Below, one piece after another: positions 45,007-58,773 of a stretch of DNA of 64,000 bases; positions within the stretch are counted from its first letter, which is position 1, and the number at the start of each line of letters is the position of its first letter. The stretch is from the NCBI RefSeq assembly GCF_001418225.1, contig NZ_LIPT01000004.1, positions 186,001 to 250,000 of the forward strand, in the 5' to 3' direction. Below the pieces are notes generated by a model. That model ran no database searches. It was given only the letters and a program-made list of their open reading frames with translations, and was not told the DNA's origin. A program made the position numbers and the translations under genes. The stretch is from Pannonibacter indicus. GTDB taxonomy: Bacteria; Pseudomonadota; Alphaproteobacteria; Rhizobiales; Stappiaceae.

Positions 45007-45480
45007 TCAGGCCTGAAAGCCCTTGTCCTTGCGCAGAATGCAGCCGGAGATGCCCCAGGTGCCGTCTTCCCGCTGTGCGAAGGAATAAAGCGCCAGCCAG
45101 TCGTCCCCATCAGGCCCAGTGACGAAGACCTCCTGCACGGGGCCGCTTTTCGTCTGGCGCAGCTTGCCGAAGCTGACACTCTTCGGCCGGTAGACCGGCA
45201 TGTAGACCTCCTTCACCATGTTGATGAAGATGTCCGGCGTCATGAACTGCTTTTGCAATCCGGGCGTGGCAAATGAAAAGGCCCCCGCAGCGTCATTGCG
45301 CCGGAAGGCCTGCATCTGCTGCTGAATGAGCTGGCGGAACTCCTGGCCCGAGGCCTCTTCGGCCTGGACCGCCTGAGGCCCGAGCCTCAGCGCTGCCGGG
45401 TCCGGGGACAGCACAAGGGCCAGACTGCCGCATAGAACCCACATCCCCCCCCACATCACCCTTCTGGCCACCTTGTTCAT
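45007..45480 (-). CDS. Secreted DUF4864-like protein
   Basis: This 157-residue protein has an N-terminal signal or anchor (residues about 9-25, MWGGMWVLCGSLALVLS) and a single small domain: QEFRQLIQQQMQAFRRNDAAGAFSFATPGLQKQFMTPDIFINMVKEVYMPVYRP, then SFAQREDGTWGISGCIL. This is the NTF2-like pattern of DUF4864 proteins. Function is unknown. It lies alone between a repeat region and galU. Confidence 0.8.
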   Translation of the reverse strand: MNKVARRVMWGGMWVLCGSLALVLSPDPAALRLGPQAVQAEEASGQEFRQLIQQQMQAFRRNDAAGAFSFATPGLQKQFMTPDIFINMVKEVYMPVYRPKSVSFGKLRQTKSGPVQEVFVTGPDGDDWLALYSFAQREDGTWGISGCILRKDKGFQA

Positions 45481-45587
45481 GGCGCGTCTCCTCGCGTGTG
45501 GAACATGGGAAGATTACGCCAGGAAACGGCAAAGAGATCTGTCTGTTTCGTCACGTTTTCGGGAGGTGCCAAGTTTTGGACAGAGAA

Positions 45588-45611
45588 AAGGGGCGGATCG
45601 CTCCGCCCCTT
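45588..45611 (-). terminator. Rho-independent terminator after galU
   Basis: AAGGGGCGGA and TCCGCCCCTT form a perfect 10-base stem around TCGC. On the minus strand the hairpin runs into TTTTCTCTG, 26 bases after the galU stop. Confidence 0.85.
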
Positions 45612-45637
45612 GAATTGCTCTGCTTCCGGACAGCTGC

Positions 45638-46531
45638 TTATTCGGCGGCCTTGGCGCGGGTCAGGTCGGACATGATCGTCATCAGTTCGCCGGAGATATC
45701 GGACTGCTCCAGGCCGAAGGCGATGTTGGCGGCGATGAAGCCGATTTTCGAGCCGCAGTCATAGGAGCGGCCCTCGAACTGAAGCGATGTGAAGGTCTGG
45801 CTCTCCATCAGCTTGATCATGCTGTCGGTCAGCTGGATCTCGCCGCCTGCGCCCTTCTCCTGTTCGGAGAGCAGCTTGAAGATTTCCGGCTGCAGGATGT
45901 AGCGGCCGGTGATCATCAGGTTGGACGGAGAGGTGCCCGGAGCCGGCTTTTCCACCATGCCTTCGATCGGCATGGCGCGGCCGCGCGGACCGCCGCTGGC
46001 CAGCTTGACGATGCCGTACTGGTGGGTCTGGTCTTCCGGCACTTCTTCAACGGCGATGATGTTGCCGCCGCGCTCGTTGTAGACGTCCACCATCTGGGCG
46101 AGGCAGCTCTTCTGCGACTTGACGATCACGTCCGGAAGCAGAATGGCAAAGGGCTCGTCACCGATGATGTCACGGGCGCACCAGATGGCATGGCCCAGAC
46201 CCAGCGGCTCCTGCTGGCGGGTGAAACTTGTGGTGCCGGCATCCGGGCGGATCTTGTCGAGAAGTTCCAATGCGGCGGCCTTGTTGCGCCGGCGCAGGGT
46301 GTCTTCCAGCTCGTAATTGATGTCGAAATGATCTTCGATGACGTGCTTGTTGCGGCCCGTGACGAAAACAATGTGCTCGATACCGGCGGCACGGGCTTCG
46401 TCCACCACGTGCTGGATGATCGGGCGGTCAACAATCGTGAGCATCTCTTTCGGAACGGCCTTGGTCGCGGGAAGAAAACGCGTGCCAAGACCTGCCACCG
46501 GCAATACGGCCTTGCGGATCGGTCTGCTCAT
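45638..46531 (-). CDS. galU: UTP-glucose-1-phosphate uridylyltransferase
   Basis: GalU makes UDP-glucose for surface polysaccharides and sugar interconversion. The 297-residue protein shows the nucleotide-binding start [44 protein letters not shown], the FVTGRNK and [11 protein letters not shown] blocks and [23 protein letters not shown] near the end. The ATG at 46531 is the family start; the upstream in-frame stretch is not homologous. It is divergent from kdsA. Confidence 0.95.
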   Translation of the reverse strand: MSRPIRKAVLPVAGLGTRFLPATKAVPKEMLTIVDRPIIQHVVDEARAAGIEHIVFVTGRNKHVIEDHFDINYELEDTLRRRNKAAALELLDKIRPDAGTTSFTRQQEPLGLGHAIWCARDIIGDEPFAILLPDVIVKSQKSCLAQMVDVYNERGGNIIAVEEVPEDQTHQYGIVKLASGGPRGRAMPIEGMVEKPAPGTSPSNLMITGRYILQPEIFKLLSEQEKGAGGEIQLTDSMIKLMESQTFTSLQFEGRSYDCGSKIGFIAANIAFGLEQSDISGELMTIMSDLTRAKAAE

Positions 46532-46752
46532 GGAAAATACTCCTGAAACACGTGGACTGTTTGTCCGGTCAATATGCTGTAGGTTGCTCACGCTGGCGCC
46601 GAAACATGGCAGGATTGCAGGCAACACCTCCTGAATATCAAATTTTTCGCAAATGCGAAACGGGGGTGCTTGGGGTTCTGCGGAGTTGCGGCAGGGGCAA
46701 AAGGCCTGTATGCAGACCCCGTTGGCCCCTACGCCCAAAGGATGATCTGCGC

Positions 46753-47595
46753 ATGGTGACTCCGAACAAGGAAGTCGTTGTTGGCAACGTCACATTCTCC
46801 AATGACGCGCCTTTCTCCCTCATTGCCGGTCCCTGTCAGATGGAAAGCCGCGCCCACGCGCTGGAGATGGCAGCGGCGGTGAAGGAAATTGCCGCAAATC
46901 TCGGCATTCCCGTTGTTTTCAAGAGCTCTTTCGACAAGGCAAACCGCACCTCGCTGACGGGCAAGCGTGGCATCGGTCTCAAAGAAGCGCTGCCGGTTTT
47001 CGCCGAGGTGCGCGAGACCTTCGGCATGCCGGTGATCACCGACATCCACAACGAGGCCCAGTGTGCGCCGGTTGCGGAAGTTGTTGACATCCTTCAGATC
47101 CCCGCCTTCCTCTGCCGCCAGACGGACCTTCTCGTCGCTGCTGCCCGCACGGGGCGGACGGTGAATGTGAAGAAGGGCCAGTTCCTGGCGCCCTGGGACA
47201 TGGCCAACGTGCTGGCCAAGATCGTCGGGAGCGGCAATCCGAATGTGCTGCTCACCGAGCGCGGCGCCTCCTTCGGCTATAACACGCTTGTCACGGACAT
47301 GCGCTCTCTTCCCATCATGGCGCGCACCGGTGCGCCGGTGGTGTTCGATGCCACCCACTCGGTTCAGCAGCCGGGCGGGCAGGGCGCTTCCACAGGCGGT
47401 GACCGCACCATGGTGCCGGTTCTCGCCCGTGCGGCTGCCGCTGCAGGCATCGCAGGGCTCTTCATCGAAACCCATGACGACCCGGACAATGCTCCGTCCG
47501 ATGGTCCGAACATGGTGCCGCTGAAGGATCTTGGCGCGCTGCTGAAGATGGTGCGCGACATTGACCGCGTGGTGAAGGCCGCCGCGCAGTCCTGA
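46753..47595 (+). CDS. kdsA: 3-deoxy-8-phosphooctulonate synthase (KDO-8-phosphate synthase)
   Basis: KdsA condenses phosphoenolpyruvate with arabinose-5-phosphate, the committed step to KDO of lipid A core. The 280-residue protein matches: [77 protein letters not shown], and [14 protein letters not shown]. The ATG at 46753 is chosen. It is upstream of eno, which supplies its phosphoenolpyruvate substrate, though a 112-base gap separates them. Confidence 0.95.
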   Translation: MVTPNKEVVVGNVTFSNDAPFSLIAGPCQMESRAHALEMAAAVKEIAANLGIPVVFKSSFDKANRTSLTGKRGIGLKEALPVFAEVRETFGMPVITDIHNEAQCAPVAEVVDILQIPAFLCRQTDLLVAAARTGRTVNVKKGQFLAPWDMANVLAKIVGSGNPNVLLTERGASFGYNTLVTDMRSLPIMARTGAPVVFDATHSVQQPGGQGASTGGDRTMVPVLARAAAAAGIAGLFIETHDDPDNAPSDGPNMVPLKDLGALLKMVRDIDRVVKAAAQS

Positions 47596-47632
47596 GTTTG
47601 CTCCTGCGGCGGGCCGCCGCTTGCAGCTTTGA

Positions 47633-48982
<1,350 letters not shown>

Positions 48983-49054
48983 TTGGCCTGACGGCTATCA
49001 GTCTGACGGACTGCTGAGCCCCCCCGAACCGGAAGGGGGGCGTTGGAGGAACAA

Positions 49055-49090
49055 AAAAGCCCCCGGAGCCTCGCGGCGCCGGGGGCTTTT
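49055..49090. terminator. Bidirectional terminator between eno and rnd
   Basis: AAAAGCCCCCGG (49055-49066) pairs with CCGGGGGCTTTT (49079-49090) around a 12-base loop, giving T-runs in both directions for two convergent genes. A further hairpin (GCCCCCC/GGGGGGC, 49018-49041) lies directly after eno. Confidence 0.85.
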
Positions 49091-49113
49091 CTATAGTCAG
49101 ACTGCCTGCCGGA

Positions 49114-50289
49114 TTACTCCGCAGCGGCCTTTGACTTGGCGGGCTGCTCCAGCGCCACGACCTGTCGGCCGTCAAAGGCGAGGGCGATCTCGCCGCGCTT
49201 GAGCTTCAGGGCCATCTCGCCGAACATTTCGCGGCGCCAGCCTTCCAGCGCAGGCACGCTGGCCTGATCATCGGCGGCGATCTGCTCCAGATCTTCGACC
49301 GTCGCGATCACCTTGGCGGCAACGCCCTGCTGTTCGCTGACGAGCTTCAGCAGCACCTTCAGAAGGTCCACCGCCGCGGCAGAGCCATCGGGCGCCTGAC
49401 GGCCCTTGGGCAGCTTCGGCAGCTTCTCCTTGGGCAGGCTCATGGCGGCATTGACGGCCTTGAGGATGTCCTCGGCCTGTTTGGAGCGTTCAAAGCCGCG
49501 CGGGATGGTGCGCAGGCGGCTGAGGGCATCCGCATTCACCGGCTGCTGGGCGGCAATCTCGTAGATGGCATCGTCTTTGAGCACGCGGGAGCGCGGCACG
49601 TCGCGGGACTGGGCCTCGCGCTCGCGCCAGGCGGCTACTTCCATCAGCACGGCGAGTTCGATGGGCTTGCGCACGCGCATCTTCAGGCGCTGCCAGGCGT
49701 CTTCCGGCTCGGTGCGGTAGGTGCCTTCCGACAGCAGCACCTGCATTTCGTCGCCGACCCAGCTGATGCGGTTCTGTTCGGCAAGGTTGGCCTTGAGGAA
49801 CAGATAGACATCGCGCAGGTAGGTCACGTCTGCCAGCGCATATTCCAGCTGCTTCTGGGTCAGGGGCCTGCGGGCCCAGTCGGTGAAGCGGGACGACTTG
49901 TCGATGCGCGCACCGGTGATGCGTTGCACCAGCTGGTCGTAGGAGACCGAATCGCCAAAGCCGCAGACCATTGCCGCGACCTGAGTGTCGAAAAGGGGCG
50001 TCGGGATCAGGCCGCCAAGATGATAGACGATCTCGATATCCTGCCGGGCGGCATGGAAGACCTTGATGACGGACTGATCGCGCATCAGCTCGAAGAAGGG
50101 CGCAAGGTCAAGCCCGGTGGCCAGTGCGTCGACGATGAAGGCGTCATCCGGGCCAGCCAGCTGGATAACGCAGAGCTTCGGCCAGAATGTCGTCTCGCGC
50201 AGGAATTCCGTGTCCACAGTCACGTAATCATGGGCGGCAAGGCGCTTGCAGGCGTCGGCGAGGTCAGATGTGGTCGTGATCAGATTCAT
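49114..50289 (-). CDS. rnd: Ribonuclease D
   Basis: RNase D is a 3'-5' exonuclease that trims tRNA and other small RNA precursors. The 391-residue protein keeps the DEDDy residues: [11 protein letters not shown] (Asp, Glu), [17 protein letters not shown] (Asp) and [13 protein letters not shown] (Tyr, Asp), followed by an HRDC domain ([29 protein letters not shown]). Length is normal. It faces eno across the bidirectional terminator. Confidence 0.94.
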   Translation of the reverse strand: MNLITTTSDLADACKRLAAHDYVTVDTEFLRETTFWPKLCVIQLAGPDDAFIVDALATGLDLAPFFELMRDQSVIKVFHAARQDIEIVYHLGGLIPTPLFDTQVAAMVCGFGDSVSYDQLVQRITGARIDKSSRFTDWARRPLTQKQLEYALADVTYLRDVYLFLKANLAEQNRISWVGDEMQVLLSEGTYRTEPEDAWQRLKMRVRKPIELAVLMEVAAWREREAQSRDVPRSRVLKDDAIYEIAAQQPVNADALSRLRTIPRGFERSKQAEDILKAVNAAMSLPKEKLPKLPKGRQAPDGSAAAVDLLKVLLKLVSEQQGVAAKVIATVEDLEQIAADDQASVPALEGWRREMFGEMALKLKRGEIALAFDGRQVVALEQPAKSKAAAE

Positions 50290-50418
50290 GGTAACTCTGG
50301 TCTATACCGCAGACTTGCCATCTTGTCGCCATGAAACCGTCAGCCTCTTGTAATGTGCGCCAGCAAGGTTGCATGAGGGAAACACCTGCGTAAAGCTCAG
50401 GTTACGGAGGACAGCTTC

Positions 50419-51036
50419 ATGCGCAGGATTCTCATCGTCAACAGCAAGGGCGGCTGTGGCAAGACCACGTTTGCCACCACACTTGCGGCTGCCTTCGCCG
50501 TGCGGGGCGAGCGGGTGTTTCTCGCTGATGCCGACCGGCAGCGCTCGTCGCTTGGCTGGCTGAAGCGGCGGCCGCAAGGCCTGCCGGTGATCCATGGGCT
50601 CGACTGGAGCAAGGGAGAGCATGACATGCCGTCCTTCAGCCAGGGGGTCATCTTCATCGATGGCCCCGGCGGCCTGCGCGGTGAGCGGGCAAAGGATCTT
50701 GTGGCGGAGGCCGATGACATTGTCGTGCCGCTGATGCCGTCGGCCTTCGACTGGGACGCGACGGCGGCGTTCCTGAAACGGCTCGCGGAAATGAAACGCA
50801 TCCGCAAGGGCAAGGCGGAAATTCTCGTCGTGGCCAACCGGGTCCGGCGCAGCCGGGCTGATCAGCTTCTGCTGCAGCAGCAGGCGCAGGAAGCAGGCTA
50901 TCCGTTGCTGACCGAAATTACCGGCCGGGTGATCTATGCCCGCCATGCTGCCAGCGGAACCAGCGTCTTTGATCCTCCGGCAGCTCCGGCTGACGTTCTG
51001 GCGCAATGGCATCCGCTCATTCAGGCGCTTGATTGA
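50419..51036 (+). CDS. Orphan ParA/MinD-like P-loop ATPase
   Basis: This 205-residue protein starts with a deviant Walker A (RRILIVNSKGGCGKTTFATTLAAA), where the extra Lys in KGG marks the ParA/MinD class, then VFLADADRQRSSLGWL and VIFIDGPGGLRGERAKDLV as Walker A' and B. ILVVANRVRRSRADQL follows. No parB, centromere repeats or partner gene is adjacent, so it is not a standard partition locus. Such orphan ATPases often position a protein cargo in the cell; the cargo here is unknown. Confidence 0.85.
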   Translation: MRRILIVNSKGGCGKTTFATTLAAAFAVRGERVFLADADRQRSSLGWLKRRPQGLPVIHGLDWSKGEHDMPSFSQGVIFIDGPGGLRGERAKDLVAEADDIVVPLMPSAFDWDATAAFLKRLAEMKRIRKGKAEILVVANRVRRSRADQLLLQQQAQEAGYPLLTEITGRVIYARHAASGTSVFDPPAAPADVLAQWHPLIQALD

Positions 51037-51057
51037 CCGGCCAAGTGTAAAGCTCCT

Positions 51058-52296
51058 TCAAGGCTTTTCCTTTGCGCTTCCAGATCCGGGCAGCCTGGCG
51101 AAGAAGGCGGAGGTGCGCAGGAGGGAGTGGAAGCGGCTGCGGCGGCCTTCGGCCGGAACGCCTTCGCGCTGCATCATCCGCATCACCGTGTAGACCATGA
51201 ACAGCCCCTGCACGGCGGCGGTGTACCAGAAGAGGGAATGCGGCCCGTATCGGCCCATCAGCATCGAAGCAAAGAGCGGTCCGGCAATGGCCCCGACCGA
51301 CCAGAAGAACAGAGTTCCGGCCGAGACAAGTGCATGCTGGCCGGGGGCTGCGTGGTCATTGGCGTGGGCCGAGCACAGGGAATAGAGCGGCATGGCGAAA
51401 GCACCGAAGGCGAAGATGCCCAGATAATTGAGCCAGACACTTTCGCCCGCCACCTGCGCCAGGAAAATGCCGGAGACGAAGGAGCCGAAAGTGGCGATGA
51501 GGATGATCAGCCGCCGGTCCAGCTTGTCCGAATAATGCCCCAGCGGATATTGCAGCACCACACCGGCAAAGATACCCGCGCTCATGAAGGTGGCGATGGA
51601 GGTGACCGTCATGCCGATGCCGTCCGCATAGACGGGGCCAAGCGAGCGGAAGCTGGCGTTGGTGAAACCCACAACGATGCAGCCGATGGTCGCCAGCGGC
51701 GACACGCGCCACAGCACCCGCACATCGAAGCGCACATGTTCGGGCACCGCCGGGCTGGTGCGGTCGGTGAGGGAGATCGGCACCAGCGAAAGCGTCAGCG
51801 TCATTGCGATGATGACGAAGAGCTCGAAACCGCTGACGCCGACCGCCGGGATGATGTACTGGCCCAAGGTTACCGCGCCCAGATCGACAAAGCGGTAGAT
51901 GGAAAGCGTGCGGGCGCGGTTGGCATTGGTGACGCGCGCATTGAGCCAGCTTTCCACCACGGCAAACAGTCCGGCGATGCAAAGCCCCTGAACGAGGCGC
52001 ATCAGGAACCAGGGCAGGGGCGCGATATAGAGCAGCATCAGCATGGAGGCGGCGGCGGCGATCGCGGCCAGGGCGCAGAAGGCGCGGATGTGGCCGGTGG
52101 CCCGGATGATCCGCGTGATGTAGATGCAGCCGACGGCAAAACCGATGTTGTAGCCCGTGCCGATGACGCCGATGGTCTGCGGTGAAAAGCCTTCCTCCAG
52201 CGCGCGCAGCGAGATGAAGGTTCCCTGCAGCCCGTTGCCGCCGATGAGAATGCCGGCGGTGGCAAGCAGGGGAATGAGCGGGCGGATCGTTGACAT
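51058..52296 (-). CDS. MFS transporter (YcaD-like)
   Basis: This 412-residue protein has twelve predicted helices. The pattern [43 protein letters not shown] near the N-terminus and [23 protein letters not shown] at the start of the second half are those of the YcaD-like major facilitator subgroup. Substrate unknown. It is convergent with the ParA gene and divergent from aspS. Confidence 0.88.
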   Translation of the reverse strand: MSTIRPLIPLLATAGILIGGNGLQGTFISLRALEEGFSPQTIGVIGTGYNIGFAVGCIYITRIIRATGHIRAFCALAAIAAAASMLMLLYIAPLPWFLMRLVQGLCIAGLFAVVESWLNARVTNANRARTLSIYRFVDLGAVTLGQYIIPAVGVSGFELFVIIAMTLTLSLVPISLTDRTSPAVPEHVRFDVRVLWRVSPLATIGCIVVGFTNASFRSLGPVYADGIGMTVTSIATFMSAGIFAGVVLQYPLGHYSDKLDRRLIILIATFGSFVSGIFLAQVAGESVWLNYLGIFAFGAFAMPLYSLCSAHANDHAAPGQHALVSAGTLFFWSVGAIAGPLFASMLMGRYGPHSLFWYTAAVQGLFMVYTVMRMMQREGVPAEGRRSRFHSLLRTSAFFARLPGSGSAKEKP

Positions 52297-52666
52297 CGGT
52301 TTCTCTGGAAGGCGCGTTGCGATTGCGGGCCGGCGCTTTGCTGCTGCGCTCCTGGACCTCTGGTCAGTTCTGTGTGCGGCGGTGCCGGCCCCGGCTCAAA
52401 GGCCGCAGGCCGCCTGCCATTCCCTATTCTCCCTTTGTACTCTGCGTTTGCCGGTGAAAACAGTTCACGAGGTGAATGGACACTTCACGGAAAGTGATCG
52501 GTTGGCGCGCAAGGCTCTGGCGCGGCATGCCCCGGAAGGGCTGGAACGGGGGAGGAAACCCGCCTGCGTCTTGACTTTGGCGGCACAACGTGGCTTGTCG
52601 CTCGCACGATTGCGTGCCCTTTTGCGGGCGCGCTCCTTGTTCATTGCCGAGATTGTCGAGGACTGC
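52297..52666. other. Long leader region between the MFS gene and aspS
   Basis: This is 370 bases without a supported gene. Open frames exist but are unlike known proteins, and the aspS frame has no conserved sequence before 52667. A TTGACT hexamer at 52571-52576 is a possible -35 element. I see no T-box, tRNA or attenuator structure that I would defend. Confidence 0.5.
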
Positions 52667-54448
52667 ATGCACCGCTACCGGAGCCACACTTGCGGCCAAT
52701 TGCGCGCGAGCCACGTTGGGGAAACCGTTCGCCTGTCGGGCTGGGTTCACCGCGTGCGCGATCATGGCGGACTTCTTTTCATCGACCTGCGTGACCATTA
52801 CGGCATCACCCAGTGCGTGGTCGACCCGGACAGCGCAGCCTTCAAACTGGCCGAAACCGTCCGCTCCGAATGGTGCATCCGCATCGACGGCGAGGTGAAG
52901 GCCCGCACGGCAGAGACGGTGAATGCAGGCCTGCCAACCGGCGAGATCGAGCTGTTCATCCGCGACATGGAAGTGCTGGGCGCTGCCAAGGAGCTGCCGC
53001 TGCCGGTGTTCGGCGAGCCGGAGTATCCCGAAGACGTCCGCCTGACGTACCGCTTCCTCGATCTGCGCCGTGACACGCTGCACAAGAACATCGTCAAGCG
53101 CACCCAGATCATCGCCGCCATGCGCCGCGAGATGACCAAGGGCGGCTTCACCGAATTTTCGACGCCGATCCTCACCGCCTCCTCGCCGGAAGGTGCGCGT
53201 GACTTCCTGGTGCCGAGCCGCATTCATCCGGGCACCTTCTACGCGCTGCCTCAGGCGCCGCAGCAGTACAAGCAGCTGCTGATGATGGCGGGTTTCGACC
53301 GCTATTTCCAGATCGCCCCGTGCTTCCGCGACGAGGACCCGCGCGCCGACCGTCTGCCGGGCGAGTTCTACCAGCTCGACCTGGAAATGAGCTTCGTCAC
53401 GCAGGAAGACGTGTGGACCACCATGGAACCGGTGATCCGCAGCATCTTTGAGGAATTTGCCGAAGGCAAGCCGGTGACGCAGACCTTCCGCCGCATCGCC
53501 TATGACGATTCGATCCGCATGTTCGGCTCCGACAAGCCGGACCTGCGCAACCCGATCGTCATGCAGGAAGTGTCCGACCACTTCCGCGGTTCCGGCTTCA
53601 AGATCTTTGCCCGCATGCTGGAAGACGAGCGCAACCAGGTCTGGGCCATTCCGGCAAAGACCGGCGGCAGCCGCGCCTTCTGTGACCGGATGAATTCCTG
53701 GGCGCAGGGGCAGGGCCAGCCGGGCCTCGGCTACATCTTCTGGCGCAAGGAAGGCGATGTGCTGGAAGGTGCTGGCCCCATCGCCAAGAACATCGGCGAG
53801 GAGCGCACCGAAGCGATCCGCCAGCAGCTCGGCCTTGAGGACGGTGATGCCGCCTTCTTCGTCGCCGGTGATCCGGCGAAATTCTACAAGTTTGCCGGCG
53901 AAGCACGCACCCGCGCAGGCGAGGATCTGAACCTCGTGGACCGTGACCGGTTCGAGCTGTGCTGGATTGTCGACTTCCCGTTCTATGAGTGGAACGAGGA
54001 CGAGAAGAAGCTCGACTTCGCCCATAACCCCTTCTCGATGCCGCAGGGCGGCTTGGAGGCGCTGGAGAACCAGGACCCGCTGACCATCAAGGCCTATCAG
54101 TATGACATGGTCTGCAATGGTTTCGAGATTGCGTCCGGCTCGATCCGTAACCAGTCGCCGGAGCTGATGGTCAAGGCCTTCGAGAAGGTTGGGCTGAGCG
54201 CTGCGGATGTGGAAAAGCGCTTCGGCGGCCTCTACCGCGCCTTCCAGTATGGCGCTCCGCCCCATGGCGGCATGGCCGCTGGTGTGGACCGCATCATCAT
54301 GCTGCTGGTGGGTGCGAAGAACCTGCGCGAAGTCTCGCTGTTCCCGATGAACCAGCAGGCGCAGGATCTTCTGATGGGCGCGCCGACGCCGCCCAGCAAC
54401 GAACAGCTGCGGGAGCTGCATCTGCGGCTTAACCTCCCGGCCAAGTGA
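52667..54448 (+). CDS. aspS: Aspartate-tRNA ligase (probably non-discriminating, Asp/Asn)
   Basis: This 593-residue class II synthetase has an N-terminal OB-fold ([26 protein letters not shown]), motif 2 ([16 protein letters not shown], then QLDLEMSF), the bacterial GAD insertion and motif 3 ([13 protein letters not shown]). The His in RDHGG (residue 33) is the residue found in non-discriminating AspRS, where discriminating enzymes such as that of E. coli have Leu. This implies that Asn-tRNA is made by the GatCAB amidotransferase. The start at 52667 ([10 protein letters not shown]) is the conserved one. Confidence 0.95.
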   Translation: MHRYRSHTCGQLRASHVGETVRLSGWVHRVRDHGGLLFIDLRDHYGITQCVVDPDSAAFKLAETVRSEWCIRIDGEVKARTAETVNAGLPTGEIELFIRDMEVLGAAKELPLPVFGEPEYPEDVRLTYRFLDLRRDTLHKNIVKRTQIIAAMRREMTKGGFTEFSTPILTASSPEGARDFLVPSRIHPGTFYALPQAPQQYKQLLMMAGFDRYFQIAPCFRDEDPRADRLPGEFYQLDLEMSFVTQEDVWTTMEPVIRSIFEEFAEGKPVTQTFRRIAYDDSIRMFGSDKPDLRNPIVMQEVSDHFRGSGFKIFARMLEDERNQVWAIPAKTGGSRAFCDRMNSWAQGQGQPGLGYIFWRKEGDVLEGAGPIAKNIGEERTEAIRQQLGLEDGDAAFFVAGDPAKFYKFAGEARTRAGEDLNLVDRDRFELCWIVDFPFYEWNEDEKKLDFAHNPFSMPQGGLEALENQDPLTIKAYQYDMVCNGFEIASGSIRNQSPELMVKAFEKVGLSAADVEKRFGGLYRAFQYGAPPHGGMAAGVDRIIMLLVGAKNLREVSLFPMNQQAQDLLMGAPTPPSNEQLRELHLRLNLPAK

Positions 54449-54454
54449 TCTGAT

Positions 54455-54482
54455 GCTGCGCCCGCCCAAAAGCGGGCGCAGC
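54455..54482 (+). terminator. Hairpin terminator after aspS
   Basis: GCTGCGCCCGC and GCGGGCGCAGC form a perfect 11-base stem around CCAAAA, starting 6 bases after the aspS stop. The following tract (CGTATTAT) is only weakly T-rich. Confidence 0.7.
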
Positions 54483-54546
54483 CGTATTATCCGGCGGTGA
54501 TCCTTGTGCAATGGGCGCAGGCCGCAGTAGACCAGAGGCGTGAAAC

Positions 54547-56319
<1,773 letters not shown>

Positions 56320-56380
56320 CGCGGGCTTCTTTCAAGGAGCCTGCATTGCCGGGAAATGATACAGCGCGGCCGGAAAACAG

Positions 56381-56416
56381 AAGAATGCCGGGTAGAGGGA
56401 TCTGCCCGGCATTCTT
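56381..56416. terminator. Bidirectional terminator after the ABC exporter
   Basis: AAGAATGCCGGG (56381-56392) and CCCGGCATTCTT (56405-56416) form a perfect 12-base stem. It lies between two convergent genes and has short T/A runs on both sides. Confidence 0.75.
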
Positions 56417-56472
56417 GTTTGCTGTGTCAGCTTTGCTGTTCCTGGCGAGCGTGACTTGCCGGGGAAGGGGGA

Positions 56473-58635
56473 TTACTTGGCCGTGGCGCTTGCGCCCAGC
56501 AGGTCCGGAAGGGTCTGCGGAGCGGTGGCGCCTGCGCCAAGAAGCTGGGTGACCGGGACCGGTGCCTTTGGGGCCATTTCGATCACGAGATTTTTCGGAT
56601 CGGCTGCGAAGGTGCGGGCTGCCTCCAGCAGTTCCTCGCCGAAGCGGGTGCCGGTGAGCGGGCCCATGTCCTGTGCCATCATGTCGATCAGACCTGCGGC
56701 GAGCTCTTCCTGCGTGAGGCCCGCCTCGTCCGCCTGAACGCCGATGAAGGCCGACAGGACAGCCAGATTTTCAGCTTCGATACGGCCAGACTTGATGCTT
56801 GCGGTTGCCAGGGCCAGCTGCGCCATGGCGGGGTTCTCGAAGACGGACTTCGGGATACCGCCGATGGTGAAGGTCATGTGGATCCTGCCGCCATCCTTCA
56901 TCCCAAGGCTCAGGTCCTTGAGCGTCAGGTCACCTGTTGCCTCATCCCAGTTCATTTCGAAGTTCTGGTCGATGACCACTTCGGTGATGTTGAGGCGCGC
57001 GGCAAGTTCCTGGAACTGCGGGTCGGGCACAATCGCCGCCGGGAAGCGCAGACCCTTGATCACGAGGCCAGCCTCGGTCGGGATGCGGTTGATGTGGCCC
57101 TTCTCGGTCTGGCGGTAGGTGTCCAGAGCGATCTCCTGATCGCCGATGGCGGACGCCTTGACCGAGACGCCCAGAACTTCGGCCAGACCGATGATCGGGC
57201 GGGCATCGAGAATGTCCTGCACGGAGGGCTCCATGCCGCTCATGCTGGCAATGGAGATCCGCACCAGGGAGTCCATCAGCGGGAAGTCGATCTCGCCCAC
57301 CGCGATGCGGCCAAGATTGATCTCGACCTTTTCCTGCGGCTTCGTCACATCGGCCTTGAGGCCGTCGAAGGCAACAATGCCGAGGCCGTTGCTGCTGATG
57401 TCCTTCATCTCGAACTTGCCGAGACCGCCACTCACGTCCGGAGCGGTGAAGCTGACACCATTGACGGCCATGCCGTCGGCCTTGAAGAACTGCAGCGAGG
57501 CGAGGGCTGCCTTGCCGGCCTCGTCGCTGTCAACGGCATCTTCATCCAGCACCAGCTGGTCAAGATAAGGCCAAAGGGGCAGGGTTTCCGCCTTGGTGAT
57601 GCTTATGGGATCAGCGGTGAGGCTGTCGATCTTGACGTCGACGCTGGCGACGCTGACGGTCATTTCTTCAACGGTCTGGCTGCCCATGATGGTCAAGCGG
57701 CTCGGGTCGGAGCCCTGGCCGATCAGGGTCAGCAGCGGCATGAAGTCGATGTCCTTCACCACCTGCTTGCCGATCGTCATGGTCATCTGGGCCATCTGGC
57801 CGCCGGGTTCCAGGGGCATGAAGTCCTGGGTCTGGACCGTCTTGCCGACCGAATACTCGTCGATCCGGAAATCCTTGTACCCGGTCATCGCATAGTCTTC
57901 GTAGACGGTCTTCTGGTTCATGCCGTCCGGGCCGGTCATCTCCAGTGTCATCGTCTCGATGTGATAGCGGTCACCCTTGCCGTCCAGCAGCGTGCGGGCA
58001 ATGTCGAAGTAACGGGTCACCGGGCGCTGCGGATCTTCCGGCACATCGGGGATGCGGCTCCAGGCCATGCCTTCGGCCACATAGCCGGTCTGGCTGAGGA
58101 TGATCCTCACCGGTTCGGCAGGCTTTGCCTCCGGTGCGGCGGCTTCGGAAGCCTCGGAGCTTTCGCCAGCTTCGCCTTCGGCCGGTGCATCTGCGGTCTC
58201 GTCTTCGGGGCCGGGGATTTCCAGCTTGGTCTGGCCGGTGCTGGCCGTGTCAAAATACTTTCCGGGGATCTCGACGTCTGCACGGGCCGTTCCCGGCACG
58301 GAAATCCTGGCGGCCTCGTAGCCCTTGTCCGTCTCGGTCAGGCCCTCGAAGGAAACGGCATCAATCCCTAACTTCACGTCCACCTTGTCCTCGCCGCCGG
58401 GCAGCGGAATGGCGAACTCGATCTTGACGCCATGGATGGTGACATCGTTGCCGGTTGCACCGTCTTCGGCGCGTTCATAGCTGGCAACGGAAGCACCCAT
58501 GCTGGTGAAATCCGCCATCCAGCGGTCCACCAGCACGCTGGCCTGGCTGGCGAAAGCGTGCGAGGGCAGCGACATGACCAGCACCATCGTGGCGGTGCGG
58601 GCGCTGAAGCGGGTGAAGATTGGGGTCGGCAACAA
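56473..58635 (-). CDS. Large secreted protein of unknown function, paralogue A
   Basis: This 720-residue protein has a signal peptide (TMVLVMSLPSHAFA, cut near residue 30) and long beta-rich sequence with repeated patterns of the type G-hydrophobic-x-hydrophobic (for example FEMKDISSNGLGIVAFDGLKA). A low-complexity acidic Glu/Ala linker at about residues 148-175 (EAGESSEASEAAAPEAKPAE) separates it. The C-terminal block PVTQLLGAGATAPQTLPDLLG recurs in the next gene. I do not recognise a named family; an envelope role is inferred from export only. Confidence 0.8.
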   Translation of the reverse strand: MLPTPIFTRFSARTATMVLVMSLPSHAFASQASVLVDRWMADFTSMGASVASYERAEDGATGNDVTIHGVKIEFAIPLPGGEDKVDVKLGIDAVSFEGLTETDKGYEAARISVPGTARADVEIPGKYFDTASTGQTKLEIPGPEDETADAPAEGEAGESSEASEAAAPEAKPAEPVRIILSQTGYVAEGMAWSRIPDVPEDPQRPVTRYFDIARTLLDGKGDRYHIETMTLEMTGPDGMNQKTVYEDYAMTGYKDFRIDEYSVGKTVQTQDFMPLEPGGQMAQMTMTIGKQVVKDIDFMPLLTLIGQGSDPSRLTIMGSQTVEEMTVSVASVDVKIDSLTADPISITKAETLPLWPYLDQLVLDEDAVDSDEAGKAALASLQFFKADGMAVNGVSFTAPDVSGGLGKFEMKDISSNGLGIVAFDGLKADVTKPQEKVEINLGRIAVGEIDFPLMDSLVRISIASMSGMEPSVQDILDARPIIGLAEVLGVSVKASAIGDQEIALDTYRQTEKGHINRIPTEAGLVIKGLRFPAAIVPDPQFQELAARLNITEVVIDQNFEMNWDEATGDLTLKDLSLGMKDGGRIHMTFTIGGIPKSVFENPAMAQLALATASIKSGRIEAENLAVLSAFIGVQADEAGLTQEELAAGLIDMMAQDMGPLTGTRFGEELLEAARTFAADPKNLVIEMAPKAPVPVTQLLGAGATAPQTLPDLLGASATAK

Positions 58636-58663
58636 GGCTTGGCCTCCTTTTGTAAAAATGAAA

Positions 58664-58693
58664 AGCGCGGCAGTTCAGTCAAACCGCCGCGCT
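58664..58693 (-). terminator. Terminator between the two secreted paralogues
   Basis: AGCGCGGC and GCCGCGCT form an 8-base stem with a 14-base loop. On the minus strand it runs into TTTTCATTTTTAC, so it ends the transcript of paralogue B. Paralogue A therefore probably has its own promoter or gets only read-through. Confidence 0.7.
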
Positions 58694-58773
58694 GGCTGGT
58701 TCTGAAATCAGGCGTCCGGTCTGTGCTTCCGTTGATGGGGGCCATCGCCGGATGCGGGACCGTCAAACGGCGC

